Assembly: GCA_964528825.1 (NCBI GenBank)
Contig: CAZGVB010000020.1
Span: forward strand, 1 to 26,150
Source of the DNA: RGIG5612 sp964528825
GTDB lineage: Bacteria; Bacillota; Clostridia; Lachnospirales; Lachnospiraceae
Direction: 5' to 3'
Length of the DNA: 26,150 nt
This document shows positions 1 through 8,854 of this stretch, one piece after another. Positions within the stretch are counted from its first letter, which is position 1. Every line of letters begins with the position of its first letter. The position numbers and the translations under genes are program-made. The notes beneath the pieces were generated by a model, which was not told the DNA's origin, made no database searches, and was given only the letters and a program-made list of their open reading frames with translations.

Positions 1-114
1 GAGTGCTTTTCCATCCTCAACAGAAAGGACTCTCCATTCAATCGGAGAAAGCTCATCTGAATATTTTGTCTGAGGATAATTTCCAAGTTTGATAATATCA
101 TTAACCTTCATCAT
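1..114 (-). CDS. DUF6273-like protein, N-terminal fragment (runs off left edge)
   Basis: An open frame reads from an ATG pair (114-112 and 111-109) to the edge of the window. It gives about 37 residues beginning MKVNDIIKLGNYPQT and continuing with a SPIEWRVL motif. The G-x-Y-P-Q-T then P-I-E-W-R-V-L pattern is what I know from the start of DUF6273-type domains, whose function is unknown. An AAGGAGG site lies just upstream and fits the second ATG (111) better. The gene starts 7 bases after the stop of the small transhydroxylase-like subunit and is therefore probably the next gene of the same operon. Only the first residues are visible, so the family call is tentative. Confidence 0.5.
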   Translation of the reverse strand, partial: MMKVNDIIKLGNYPQTKYSDELSPIEWRVLSVEDGKAL

Positions 115-121
115 ATCCTCC

Positions 122-970
122 TTATTCCTTCTCCATAAATATGTCACCAAGGTTGCGGCTCTTGATCGTCTTTACATTCTCAAAAGTCACCGTCTTATGG
201 TGCTCAAGCTCAACAGTAACAGTGAAGGATACATTCGTCTCAAGTCCCTCTATCCAGAAATCACCGTAGTTGTCCGAATAAAGCTCGTGAACGCTTCCGT
301 CAGAGCCCTTGGCCGTGACCTTAGCACCCTCGCAGCACATCTCTCTGCCCTGTTCGTCCTTATATACCACGGAGCCTGCGATAAAGTTCTTCGGATAATT
401 AAGATAAAGCACTCTGTCTCCAAGCTCAAATTGCGGCATAAGGGCCTCCGGATTCAGCTTAAGACGCTTTGATACCTCGCTTTCGGGATCATTAAAATCA
501 CCGAACTCAATAGCACTTGTAGGACATGTCTCAGCGCATCTTGTCATCGTATAACCCTTATCAAGTAAATGCGCGCACATATCGCATTTTTGCGGTATCT
601 CCAGTACATCATTCCAGAATATCCTTCTGTAAGGACATGTATTTACTATATCCTTCTGTCCCTTTGCCTTAACCGGATCTATAATGACAATGCCGTCTTC
701 TCTCTTGTAAACGGCGCCGTCCTTTGCCTGCTTGAAGCATCCCGGATTGTCGCAATGCGAGCAAAGCATCGGTATACTCCTGATATTTACCTTAGGATAT
801 TCTCCTCTTTCTATTTCCTTGACGTCTATCCATTTCTGACCTGTCATAGGCTGTGCTGCAGTATATCCCTCATGAGGTTCGTTGCAATTTTCGTCCTTGC
901 ATGCGAAGAAGCAGTTGCAGCAGCCGGTGCATCTGGCAACGTCGATAACCATACCATAACTTTTGTTCAT
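122..970 (-). CDS. Transhydroxylase-like small subunit, Fe-S ferredoxin domain plus CnaB-like domain (pair 1)
   Basis: Electron-transfer subunit of a cytoplasmic DMSO-reductase-family enzyme. From the ATG at 970 the protein has 282 residues; AthS of Pelobacter has about 274. Cysteines at 14, 17, 20, 24, then 70, 73, 78, then 112, 129, 132, 145 and 149 form DmsB/NrfC-like cluster motifs. The second motif (CSHCDNPGC) lacks the usual fourth Cys-Pro, which suits three rather than four [4Fe-4S] clusters, as known for AthS. Residues about 195-282 look like a carboxypeptidase-regulatory/CnaB-type beta domain, the other AthS hallmark. The frame stays open to a GTG at 982. I prefer the ATG at 970 because it overlaps the stop of the large subunit as ATGA and has AAAGGTGG 8 bases upstream. 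That overlap implies translational coupling. There is no Tat signal and no NrfD-type anchor nearby. Confidence 0.85.
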   Translation of the reverse strand: MNKSYGMVIDVARCTGCCNCFFACKDENCNEPHEGYTAAQPMTGQKWIDVKEIERGEYPKVNIRSIPMLCSHCDNPGCFKQAKDGAVYKREDGIVIIDPVKAKGQKDIVNTCPYRRIFWNDVLEIPQKCDMCAHLLDKGYTMTRCAETCPTSAIEFGDFNDPESEVSKRLKLNPEALMPQFELGDRVLYLNYPKNFIAGSVVYKDEQGREMCCEGAKVTAKGSDGSVHELYSDNYGDFWIEGLETNVSFTVTVELEHHKTVTFENVKTIKSRNLGDIFMEKE

Positions 971-3555
971 CGCAGATCCCACCTTTCAATCTCAATATCA
1001 ATCGAATTGCTAACCATTCCCGGTACATTTTTCGCAACGAATCTGGAAGGTGAAAGAAGATTCATACATCCTCCGCGATCCGGACTGCCTTCTTTGCCCG
1101 GTTCAAGTGGGTCATACTTAGCTCCGGCCTGATATGCTATGCAGCATCCCGGTTTCATACGTTCTGTTATATATGCCATGCATATGACGGAACCACGGTC
1201 GTTATAAACTCTGACAAGGTCTCCGTTCTTGATATTACGCTCAGCTGCATCTACGGAATTGATACGGATCGGCCAATAAGCATATCCATCCTTCATTCCT
1301 CTGTGCATCGGTATCTCGTCCATCCATGGTGCCTTATTATCATAATGTGTATGATAAGAGAATCTCATATGAGGCGTTTCAAGGCTCAAAGGATACTTCT
1401 TTGAATTCTCGGAGCCGAAGCCTTCCCATGGCTGCAGCCATTGTCCGAGTAAAGGTCTCTCGGGATCCTCCGGAAGATGCTCTTCAAGGAATGTCGACTT
1501 GAATTCGATCTTTCCTGAAGGCGTTCCCATCATCTTTGCACGCGGCGTGCCCATAAGAGGATTGTTGTGATCAGGTACATCGCATTCTCTGTCCTCATAA
1601 TACCATTTATTTGAAACAGCACGATGGAAGTCCTCCTTCGGAATAGGAACTACAAAATATCCCTTCTTCTTGAACTCTTCGAATGTAAGATATTTAGGCA
1701 TAGATGAAGCATTGAATACCTTCTCTATCCAATCGAGTATCGTATTGCCCTCCGTGAACTGCTCCTCGAATCCGAGCCTTCTTGCAAGCTCGCAATAGAT
1801 CATGTAGTCGGTCTTTGATTCCCACATAGGCTCTATGCACTTCATCATAAAGATGATAACACGAAAGTTGGCACCCATATCATTTGCACCATATCCGCCC
1901 GGGGCACCGAGCTCGCATATATCATAGCGCTCAAAGCCGGAGCAGATAGGAAGAATAAGATCGTAGAATCTTGTTTCCGACGAATAATGCACATCGGCAG
2001 TTACGCAGAATTCAAGATTTGGTGAATGGAACATCCTTGTCCAACGGTTGGTATCCGTCATTGTAGAAATATATGATCCACCCTGTCTGTAGAGCATTCT
2101 GATAGGTGCTCCGCCTTCCTCCTTAGGAAGAGGACATACATTCTTGGATATCTGCTGCTCAAGCGACATTCCGCAGAAGCCCTCACCGATCCATTCCGTC
2201 TTATCATTCATGATACATTCCGGAAGAAGGATACGATATGTCTTCTGCTTTACGGTATTTTGAGCCTGCTTGTTCGCAACTATACCGAAGGTATCCCAGC
2301 CTACATCTGAATAACCGAAGAAACGGAAGCTCATATCCATAGGAGGAGCCATTGATGCACCGCCCCAGGTGTTGCAGCCGTCTGCTCCAAGTCCTCTCAT
2401 GGCAAGCAGAAATACCATAAGTCTTGCCCACTCTGTAGCATAAGGCTGACGGCAAGCTCCGGATACGCCATAGATAGATCCGGTACCGAGCATTGTCTTC
2501 TTGACAGCCCACTCACGCGCCAGAGCATATATATCACGAGCCTTTACGCCGCATTTTGTCTCTGCCCATTCGGGAGTACGCGCAAATCCGCCTTCCTCAT
2601 TTCCGAGGATATGATCTCTGAACTCTTCAAAACCGTAGCATTTGTTCTCTATGAACCAATGATCATATGTGTCCTCTGTGATCCATACCCATGCAATTGC
2701 CTCAGCCATAGCCGCATCAGTAGCCGGATAAGGGGCAAGCCATTTATCTCCCCATGTAGCACATGTATAATTGCACCAAGGATCGATGAATACGAGCTTG
2801 ATACCAAGCTCCTTGCACCACCATCTCCATCTGCAGCCGTCCTGACCGTTATATCCGCCGGCCGATGTATTGGGATCTACACCCCACATGACGATCATTT
2901 CGGTATATTTAAGTGCCTCTTCAAGCATATCAAAGTTGTCTGATATACCTAATTTCCAGTAATATCCCCATGCATGCGTAGCACCCCAATGCCAGCCTTC
3001 CCATGAATCAGGATTATCTGAAAGTGTTGAATATCCGAGCATATTCCAGAAACGACCGAACGGTCCCATCTTATATTGAAGCAGACCGAAATCGGCATGC
3101 GATCCCGTTGATCCTGTTATGGCAGCCTTGCCGTATGTCTTATGAATACGCTTGATCTCAGATTCAAGAAGATCAAAAGCCTCATCCCATGTAATACGCT
3201 CATATCCGGACTTACCACGGTTTTCAACGTGTCTGTCTCCGTTAGGATCAAAATCGACACGCTTCATCGGATAATGAATACGATTTTCCGCATATATACG
3301 TCCTTTTTGTGTGCAAACATAATTTCCCAGAGAAGTCCTCTTAGGAGGTGTAAATTCATGACCTCTTGCCTTAATAGTCCATGCCGGAGAATCGTCATCA
3401 TTAAAGAGCATAGGACGAACCTTTGTGATTCTGCCGTCTTTAACATGAACGAATACAGCACCGCCGATGGCACAGTTGGTGAACACCTTTTCGCCCGGTT
3501 CAAGTTCTACGCCGGGAAGCTTGATGCCTTCTCCTACTTTCTCTTCTTCGAACAT
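967..3555 (-). CDS. Molybdopterin oxidoreductase large subunit, pyrogallol transhydroxylase (AthL)-like (pair 1)
   Basis: 862-residue DMSO-reductase-family catalytic subunit predicted to bind Mo/W bis-MGD. The N-terminus (TNCAIGGAVFVHVKDGRITKVRP) has no CxxCxxxC cluster motif, as in Pelobacter AthL (about 875 aa). The stretch NPDSWEGWHWG puts Asp183-Ser184-Trp185 where AthL has Asp174-Ser175, Ser175 being the Mo ligand as I recall the structure. His153 in GSHADFG lies 30 residues before Asp183, the same spacing as His144-Asp174. Tyr161 matches Tyr152, but the next residue is Lys where AthL has Arg153. The C-terminal MopB-binding part includes RINSVDAAERNIKNGDLVRVYNDRG. AthL moves a hydroxyl group from a tetrahydroxybenzene co-substrate to pyrogallol with no net redox change. 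Family membership is clear; pyrogallol as substrate is inference only. It starts at ATG 3555 with an AAAGGGA site upstream, 149 bases after the previous small-subunit gene. Confidence 0.87.
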   Translation of the reverse strand: MFEEEKVGEGIKLPGVELEPGEKVFTNCAIGGAVFVHVKDGRITKVRPMLFNDDDSPAWTIKARGHEFTPPKRTSLGNYVCTQKGRIYAENRIHYPMKRVDFDPNGDRHVENRGKSGYERITWDEAFDLLESEIKRIHKTYGKAAITGSTGSHADFGLLQYKMGPFGRFWNMLGYSTLSDNPDSWEGWHWGATHAWGYYWKLGISDNFDMLEEALKYTEMIVMWGVDPNTSAGGYNGQDGCRWRWWCKELGIKLVFIDPWCNYTCATWGDKWLAPYPATDAAMAEAIAWVWITEDTYDHWFIENKCYGFEEFRDHILGNEEGGFARTPEWAETKCGVKARDIYALAREWAVKKTMLGTGSIYGVSGACRQPYATEWARLMVFLLAMRGLGADGCNTWGGASMAPPMDMSFRFFGYSDVGWDTFGIVANKQAQNTVKQKTYRILLPECIMNDKTEWIGEGFCGMSLEQQISKNVCPLPKEEGGAPIRMLYRQGGSYISTMTDTNRWTRMFHSPNLEFCVTADVHYSSETRFYDLILPICSGFERYDICELGAPGGYGANDMGANFRVIIFMMKCIEPMWESKTDYMIYCELARRLGFEEQFTEGNTILDWIEKVFNASSMPKYLTFEEFKKKGYFVVPIPKEDFHRAVSNKWYYEDRECDVPDHNNPLMGTPRAKMMGTPSGKIEFKSTFLEEHLPEDPERPLLGQWLQPWEGFGSENSKKYPLSLETPHMRFSYHTHYDNKAPWMDEIPMHRGMKDGYAYWPIRINSVDAAERNIKNGDLVRVYNDRGSVICMAYITERMKPGCCIAYQAGAKYDPLEPGKEGSPDRGGCMNLLSPSRFVAKNVPGMVSNSIDIEIERWDLR

Positions 3556-3704
3556 ATTTGTCCCTTTCTTTTCTAATGTTAAGACTATAACTTACCTCAT
3601 TTTCCGGATGATGCCATTTTTGTCTTGCGAACAGACAATCATGCATCATCCGGTATACCGAAGATAGTTCGAACCGATAGTATTATCTTCGGTTAAGCTC
3701 CTTT
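3556..3704 (-). other. Intercistronic region with two strong hairpins
   Basis: The 149-base gap between pair 2 and pair 1 contains two inverted repeats. CCGGATGATGC (3604-3614) matches GCATCATCCGG (3643-3653) perfectly, with an inner 5-bp stem (3621-3625 with 3633-3637). ACCGAAGATA (3657-3666) pairs with TATCTTCGGT (3684-3693), a 10-bp stem with a 17-base loop. Neither is followed by a T-run on the minus strand, so they do not look like intrinsic terminators. mRNA processing or stability, or a pause element separating the two enzyme pairs, is more likely. Confidence 0.6.
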
Positions 3705-4613
3705 TCAGGCATTCTTGATGCCTTTGATATAATTTTCGGTCTTGACCAATATTGACGCACGGTCCTCACCTGATCTTTTCATTGCAAAACTGCCTATATT
3801 AAGATCTTTTTCCCTTGCATCGATATTTTCAATGACCATCTGCTCGAAGCCGTCTGCTTCTATCTTTACAGAATAGATACCTGGCTCGTTCCTGTGGAAA
3901 TTGAAATCTCCTGCCCAGTCAGTCTCCTGCACCGCGACCTCATGTCCTTCTGAGTCTATAAGTGTGACCTTTGCATGCTCAATGACCTCATCCTCTACAG
4001 GATCGTATACATCTCCCGCAATAAAGAACTTGTTCAGCAGGCCCTTGTAAAATACATGTGTCTTCATGCCGTATTCCGGATGATAGGTCTCATATTCTCC
4101 CGTAGCCAGCTTTTCCTGTATCTTCGGTGAATCCTCATCTCCGAATGTAAATACATCAACAGGACATGATTGAACGCATCTCGGCTCTTTATCAGTCCAG
4201 TTTTCATCACGCAGGAGATGTACACAGCCGGTGCATTTTTGCGGAATCATAAGAGTGGTATTGTAATAAACAGCTCCGTAAGGACAGTCATGGACCATCT
4301 CAAGCTTTCCGAATGACTTCTCCGGATCTATGATAACCATTCCCTCTTCCGTCCTGTATACACAGTCGGGATACTTCTCGATCAGCTTGCAATTGTCGCA
4401 ATGCTGACACATCGTATGCATATAATGAACACGTACTTTAGGTACAGATCCCTGCGTAGTCTCTGTGATCCTATACCAAAAATGACCTGTGTTCGGCTGC
4501 GGCTTTGCTATCGGTGACCAATCATTGCCTACATGCTCGTCCTTGCAGGACAGCTGGCAATTGTAGCAGCCGTTGCAGCGTGTTATATCGATCAATAAGA
4601 TTTTTTTACCCAC
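3705..4613 (-). CDS. Transhydroxylase-like small subunit, Fe-S ferredoxin domain plus CnaB-like domain (pair 2)
   Basis: 302 residues. Cysteines at 13, 16, 19, 23; 69, 72, 75, 84; 110, 127, 130, 146 and 150 form DmsB/NrfC-like [4Fe-4S] motifs. The second motif is irregular (CQHCDNC, then a distant Cys84), so three clusters are the likely number, as in AthS. Residues about 195-280 resemble a carboxypeptidase-regulatory/CnaB beta domain (HAKVTLIDSEGHEVAVQETD, then GIYSVKIEADGFE). The C-terminus carries about 20 residues more than pair 1. The start is GTG at 4613. An AGGAGG site that overlaps the TAG stop of the large-subunit gene sits 6 bases upstream, and no in-frame ATG competes. It presumably passes electrons for, or structurally completes, the neighbouring large subunit in the cytoplasm. 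Confidence 0.85.
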   Translation of the reverse strand: MGKKILLIDITRCNGCYNCQLSCKDEHVGNDWSPIAKPQPNTGHFWYRITETTQGSVPKVRVHYMHTMCQHCDNCKLIEKYPDCVYRTEEGMVIIDPEKSFGKLEMVHDCPYGAVYYNTTLMIPQKCTGCVHLLRDENWTDKEPRCVQSCPVDVFTFGDEDSPKIQEKLATGEYETYHPEYGMKTHVFYKGLLNKFFIAGDVYDPVEDEVIEHAKVTLIDSEGHEVAVQETDWAGDFNFHRNEPGIYSVKIEADGFEQMVIENIDAREKDLNIGSFAMKRSGEDRASILVKTENYIKGIKNA

Positions 4614-4623
4614 AACATGCCTC

Positions 4624-7242
4624 CTAATGCTTCTTCATATTCTTGGCAAGCACTCTTTCGAATACAAGTCCGCTGTCTCTGTCGTACGGATGATCAAATG
4701 CCTGCGGATATTGTTTTTTACATTCATCAATATCAAACGGAGCAACCTCTACAAGGAATCCTGAGCAGACCATTCCCGCTGCATTCTTTGATGTAGTATG
4801 ATGCGGTGAGATAAGGTTGATAGCTCCTCCTCTGTCAAGATAACCCGGCACAATGAAGTCTGCCCTTGCACCATGATCTATGTATGCGGCATCAGGTATG
4901 ATTCTCTCCGTTACATATGCGCCTGCGAGAACTATGCCTCTTTCGTTGTATATCTGAATGATGTCCCCGTTCTTTATGCCGCGCTTTTGAGCTGTCGTAG
5001 GATGCAGCCAGCATGGCTCATAAAGATAACCGTCCTTACCACGTACCTTTGATGTCTCAATCTCATGGAACCATTCATTATCATCAAGGTTTGCATGAGT
5101 CCTGTGTCTCGGATGGTTGGAGATAACGAGAAGCGGATATTTCTTGCCTCTCTCGCCATTTTGTCTCTCATCATGGAATTCAGAAACTTCAACATAATGA
5201 GGTACAGGCGGACGCTCTATATCATTCGGGAAATATCTCTTAAGATCTACAGATTCATACTCAAGAAGGCCCGAAGGTGTCTCAAGCGGATTCTTTCTGG
5301 GATCGAGATAGAATTCGTACATGCCGGGCAGATATTTTTCCCATTCCGGATCTGTAGGAACTACAAAATATCCCTTCTCCTCAAGCTGCTCATATGAGCA
5401 AAGACCTGTCTCCGGTATACCTGAGTGATCATATCCCTTCCTGATCTTGTCATCTATAGACTCGCCGTCTGTATATTCCTCCAGAAGACCGAGTCTTTCG
5501 GCTATCTTGCATACACATTCATAATCCGAGTATGATTCGCCGAGAGGCTCTATACATTTCTCTTCTATGTAGATAAGGTCATATGCTGCCGATTCACGGT
5601 CATCTCCGATATCTCTCTCTTCGAATTTGGTATTTACGGGGAGTACGATATCTGCAAAAAGGCAGTCATTTTCCATACGCGGATGCTGTACGAGTATAAA
5701 TTCGATAGACGGATGTCTGAATGCCTTTGCCGTTGAGTTTGAGTCATTCCAGCATGTCAAAAGACATGGCGTATCAGACCACATCATATGGATCGGTGAA
5801 CAGCCCGGTGCGGGATATTTATATTTTATAAATTGCTCCCTTGCAGGCGTAACCTGAAGTGATGAGCCGTATATCTCAAAATGTCCTTTCAAGATAGCAT
5901 CATGAACCAGTGTCTCCGGTATACATTGACGCGGCAATCCCTGCCATGGGAACGGATTGTATCCTGTATATGCGGCACGTACATTGAGCTGAGGATCATG
6001 CATGATCGAGCATGGCGTAGGCGGTGCTACAGGATGATCTTCAGAGCCGAATACAGCTCTGTTATTTAATGAGAATGAATGTCTGCCGGGTGCGCCAAGT
6101 GTCTGCATACCGAGTACACATCCCTCAATTCTTGCAACCTCCGACGAGTACGGTCCTCTGATATAAGGTCCGCCGAATCCATGCACTATAGATGTGACCT
6201 TCTTTGCCCAATGTCTTGCAAGTGCCTTGATGATACGTACAGGAACGCTGCATCTTTCGCTTGCCCATTGCGGAGTCTTAGGAATGCCGTCCTCTTCGCC
6301 GAGCACATAGGCTGCAAACTTTTCAAAGCCTATCGAGTGAGTATCAAGATATTCCTGATCATAGGTACCTTCCTTAAGCCATATATATGCAATAGCCAGA
6401 TGAAGCGCAGGGTCCGTATTCGGCAGGACGGGTATCCACTTGTCTGCAAATACCGCAGCGCCGTAATTGACATCCGGACATATATAAACGACCTCTATAC
6501 CGATATCTCTGAAGAAAAGACAGAAACGGCTTACCTGGTCGCCCGAGTTGAAGCCTCTGGTCGTAGTACAAGGATCGCATGCCTCAAAGAGAAGCAATTC
6601 TGAATTCTTGCATACATCATTATAAAGATTTGAGCAGTTCGGATAGAGGCCGAAGGGCTCACCGCCCCAGAAGTGCTTGGTTCCCCAGAACCAACCTTCC
6701 CATGAATCGGCATTACGTATCTGTATGGTAGCTCCGCCCAAAAGCTCAAGCAATTTGAAATGGCAGCCATGAGGACCATGAACCATCTTTGTCTCGCCAT
6801 GTCCGTCTCCCTGAGCATATATAGCCCAGGATCCGTAGGTCTTGATGATACGCTTGATCTCATATTCGATAAGATCGAGCGCCTCATCCCACGAAATACG
6901 CTCATATCCGCTGACACCTCTGTTTTGTGGATTGCGCTCCCCATATGGATCCCAATCGACACGCTTTATAGGATAAAGTATCCTATTCTTCGAATAAATA
7001 CTCTTCTTGAAAGCGATACCGAACGGACCTACAGAAGTCTTGTCAGGACCGGGAAGTACTTTGCCGCGTGCTTCTATCTTCCAAGGATTGATATGTTCAT
7101 CGGAATAAAGCCAATTGTACCTAAAAGGTCTCACGCGCAAAATCTTTCCATCCTTAACATCAACAGCGGCAATATGCGATCCGTTACAGAAAGCTGAATA
7201 TCCCGTACTCTTGAATGTTGTGAATGTACCTGTTTTGGCCAT
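4624..7242 (-). CDS. Molybdopterin oxidoreductase large subunit, AthL-like paralogue (pair 2)
   Basis: 872 residues, clearly related to the large subunit of pair 1 but divergent. It shares the blocks IKRVDWDPYGERNPQNRG, SGYERISWDEALDLIEYEIK, a DSWEGW motif (Asp179-Ser180-Trp181) and the C-terminal NGDIIQIYNERG. Ser180 is the expected Mo ligand and His148 in GDGHGE the expected active-site His. No N-terminal Fe-S motif is present. The residues after the His (GETKMVHGP) and around positions 375-420 differ completely from pair 1, so a different substrate is likely. The start is ATG 7242 with GAGAGGT upstream; its stop overlaps the Shine-Dalgarno of the small-subunit gene. No twin-arginine signal is seen, so it should be cytoplasmic. 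The substrate (a polyhydroxylated aromatic by family analogy) is inference. Confidence 0.85.
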   Translation of the reverse strand: MAKTGTFTTFKSTGYSAFCNGSHIAAVDVKDGKILRVRPFRYNWLYSDEHINPWKIEARGKVLPGPDKTSVGPFGIAFKKSIYSKNRILYPIKRVDWDPYGERNPQNRGVSGYERISWDEALDLIEYEIKRIIKTYGSWAIYAQGDGHGETKMVHGPHGCHFKLLELLGGATIQIRNADSWEGWFWGTKHFWGGEPFGLYPNCSNLYNDVCKNSELLLFEACDPCTTTRGFNSGDQVSRFCLFFRDIGIEVVYICPDVNYGAAVFADKWIPVLPNTDPALHLAIAYIWLKEGTYDQEYLDTHSIGFEKFAAYVLGEEDGIPKTPQWASERCSVPVRIIKALARHWAKKVTSIVHGFGGPYIRGPYSSEVARIEGCVLGMQTLGAPGRHSFSLNNRAVFGSEDHPVAPPTPCSIMHDPQLNVRAAYTGYNPFPWQGLPRQCIPETLVHDAILKGHFEIYGSSLQVTPAREQFIKYKYPAPGCSPIHMMWSDTPCLLTCWNDSNSTAKAFRHPSIEFILVQHPRMENDCLFADIVLPVNTKFEERDIGDDRESAAYDLIYIEEKCIEPLGESYSDYECVCKIAERLGLLEEYTDGESIDDKIRKGYDHSGIPETGLCSYEQLEEKGYFVVPTDPEWEKYLPGMYEFYLDPRKNPLETPSGLLEYESVDLKRYFPNDIERPPVPHYVEVSEFHDERQNGERGKKYPLLVISNHPRHRTHANLDDNEWFHEIETSKVRGKDGYLYEPCWLHPTTAQKRGIKNGDIIQIYNERGIVLAGAYVTERIIPDAAYIDHGARADFIVPGYLDRGGAINLISPHHTTSKNAAGMVCSGFLVEVAPFDIDECKKQYPQAFDHPYDRDSGLVFERVLAKNMKKH

Positions 7243-7268
7243 TGCATTTACCTCTCATTTTCTTTTGT

Positions 7269-7329
7269 CAGATAAAGTACTTTTGGAGTCTTAGAACCAT
7301 CATTGCAGGCTCCTTCGGTGCTTTATCTG
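7269..7329 (-). other. Long inverted repeat at the TPR gene end, upstream of the pair 2 large subunit
   Basis: CAGATAAAG (7269-7277) is repeated in inverse as CTTTATCTG (7321-7329). The stem extends to 12 bp with one G-U pair (GTAC/GTGC). The 3-prime-most bases of the TPR gene, including its stop, form one arm. In the minus-strand RNA it is not followed by a U-run, so it is more likely a processing or stability element than a terminator. Confidence 0.45.
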
Positions 7330-8843
7330 TTGTTATCATTCTCATTTGCTGCCTGCATTTTCTTGTTTATGCTGTTGAAAAGTGCGGCATATTTTTCCTC
7401 ATCGGATTTGTTTGACAGCTTTTTGGCAATTGCCGCAAGAGCCTTATATGGCAATGCCATACACGGATGCTCCTGACCATAGGCCTTTTCCAGTGCATCC
7501 TTGGCACCTTCAAGCACCTTTTGTGCCTCTCTGTATTTTGCTCTTTGAAAGAGAACAGTCGCCAGATTGACTTCTGCCTGAGCTGTAGCCGGATTTCCCT
7601 CTCCTGCGAACTCCTTCCAGATGCTTACGGATTCTCTAAGCAGATCCTCTGCCTCCTGATATCTTCCGGTACCGTTATATACGGCCGCAAGATTTTCCAG
7701 GCTTTGTGTTACTGCAGGATGTCTCTGTCCGAAGCAATCACGTCTGATCTGCAATGCTCTCTCATGAAGCGGTACAGCCTTTTGAAACTCACCGCTGTTT
7801 TCCAGCATGACAGCCATGTTGTTGAGAGTCTGAGCTACAGCAGGGTGAGATTTTCCGAACAGCTGCTCACGAACCTCAAGCGAATGCTCGAAATAAGGCT
7901 TGGCATCACCAAATTTTTCACATGCCAGATATACCTCGCCAAGGTCATTCTCGATACGGGCAACGTCCCCGTTATTGTCTCCGAATGCTTTTTTGTATAT
8001 ATCCAGTGTGTATTTGAACTGCTTTTGTGCATCATCAAACTTGCCTATCTTTACATAAAGTCCGGCAAGGTCTTCACTTTTTCTGCCTATCTCGGGATCG
8101 TTTTCCTCGAGAATATTTTTAAGGATATCCAGTGCCTGGGCATATATCGTCTCCGCAGCATCAAAAACGCCTCTTTGCTCGTATATTTGCGCAAGTCTTG
8201 ACAGAGTATCCGCAAATACGGGATGACCCGGTCCCGGATCCTTTTCATAGATCCTGAGAGCTTCTCTCAGACACTTACCGGCACCCTCAAGGTCTCCTTC
8301 ATTTGAAAAGACAACCGCCTTGTTAACAAGAATCGGAGCCATTGAAGTGCTTTCTGTACCCTCGTTCTTTTCTGTAAGAGCTATGGCCTCGTCAAGATAT
8401 TCCACTGCCGCGGATGAGTTCTTCATCTTCATGGCGCATTCCGCAAGTCCCTGAAGCACCTGCACTATCTTGTCAAATGTATCTCCATTCTTTTGTCTGA
8501 TGGATAATTCCTCTTCAAAGGTCTCCTTAGCTAATGCTGTGCGTCCGGCATATGAATACATCACGCCAAGACTTCCGATAAGGTCTGCTGTCTCTCCCTT
8601 ATCCTGTGTCAGCCTTCTGCTCAGTTCTATAGCTTCCGCCAGGTCCTTTTCTGCACTCTCAAAGTCACCTGTGCTTTGCTCAAGTGATGACAGATTAGAG
8701 AGAGCAAGAAGTATGGTCTTATCGTCCTTTTCAAGCCTTGCCGCTTCCAGTGCTTCTCTTGCGCTTTTCTCAGCCTCGTCATACTTGCCTTCAGACATCA
8801 GATCTATGGTCTTTTGATTGAGTTCTTCCCATGATCGTGACAT
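7323..8843 (-). CDS. TPR-repeat protein (kinesin-light-chain-like repeats)
   Basis: 506 residues made almost wholly of tetratricopeptide repeats of about 42 residues. In the C-terminal half they follow the kinesin-light-chain pattern (FGKSHPAVAQTLNNMAVMLENSGEFQKAVPLHERALQIR-type, with G-x-x-HPA turns). No signal peptide, membrane segment or enzymatic domain is visible, so it should be a cytoplasmic protein-protein interaction scaffold. The start is ATG 8843, 11 bases after the stop of the transglutaminase-like gene. The upstream site is weak (AGGTA), so translation may be coupled. Its place between the transglutaminase-like gene and the transhydroxylase genes suggests a role in assembly or regulation of these enzymes, but nothing in the sequence shows it. 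Confidence 0.8.
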   Translation of the reverse strand: MSRSWEELNQKTIDLMSEGKYDEAEKSAREALEAARLEKDDKTILLALSNLSSLEQSTGDFESAEKDLAEAIELSRRLTQDKGETADLIGSLGVMYSYAGRTALAKETFEEELSIRQKNGDTFDKIVQVLQGLAECAMKMKNSSAAVEYLDEAIALTEKNEGTESTSMAPILVNKAVVFSNEGDLEGAGKCLREALRIYEKDPGPGHPVFADTLSRLAQIYEQRGVFDAAETIYAQALDILKNILEENDPEIGRKSEDLAGLYVKIGKFDDAQKQFKYTLDIYKKAFGDNNGDVARIENDLGEVYLACEKFGDAKPYFEHSLEVREQLFGKSHPAVAQTLNNMAVMLENSGEFQKAVPLHERALQIRRDCFGQRHPAVTQSLENLAAVYNGTGRYQEAEDLLRESVSIWKEFAGEGNPATAQAEVNLATVLFQRAKYREAQKVLEGAKDALEKAYGQEHPCMALPYKALAAIAKKLSNKSDEEKYAALFNSINKKMQAANENDNNR

Positions 8844-8854
8844 AACGGTACCTA

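Noticed and set aside
2204..2512. Several 60-180-codon frames antisense to or overlapping the enzyme, TPR and dap genes
   Set aside because: They lie fully inside well-supported genes, lack ribosome binding sites and have compositions typical of shadow frames.
3604..3653. Hairpin as an intrinsic terminator between the enzyme pairs
   Set aside because: No T-run follows on the minus strand and the next gene has no promoter of its own that I can see, so read-through is expected.
122..7242. Respiratory DMSO, nitrate or arsenate reductase
   Set aside because: No Tat signal, no membrane anchor subunit, no N-terminal Fe-S motif, and the DSWEGW and CnaB-like features point to the transhydroxylase group.
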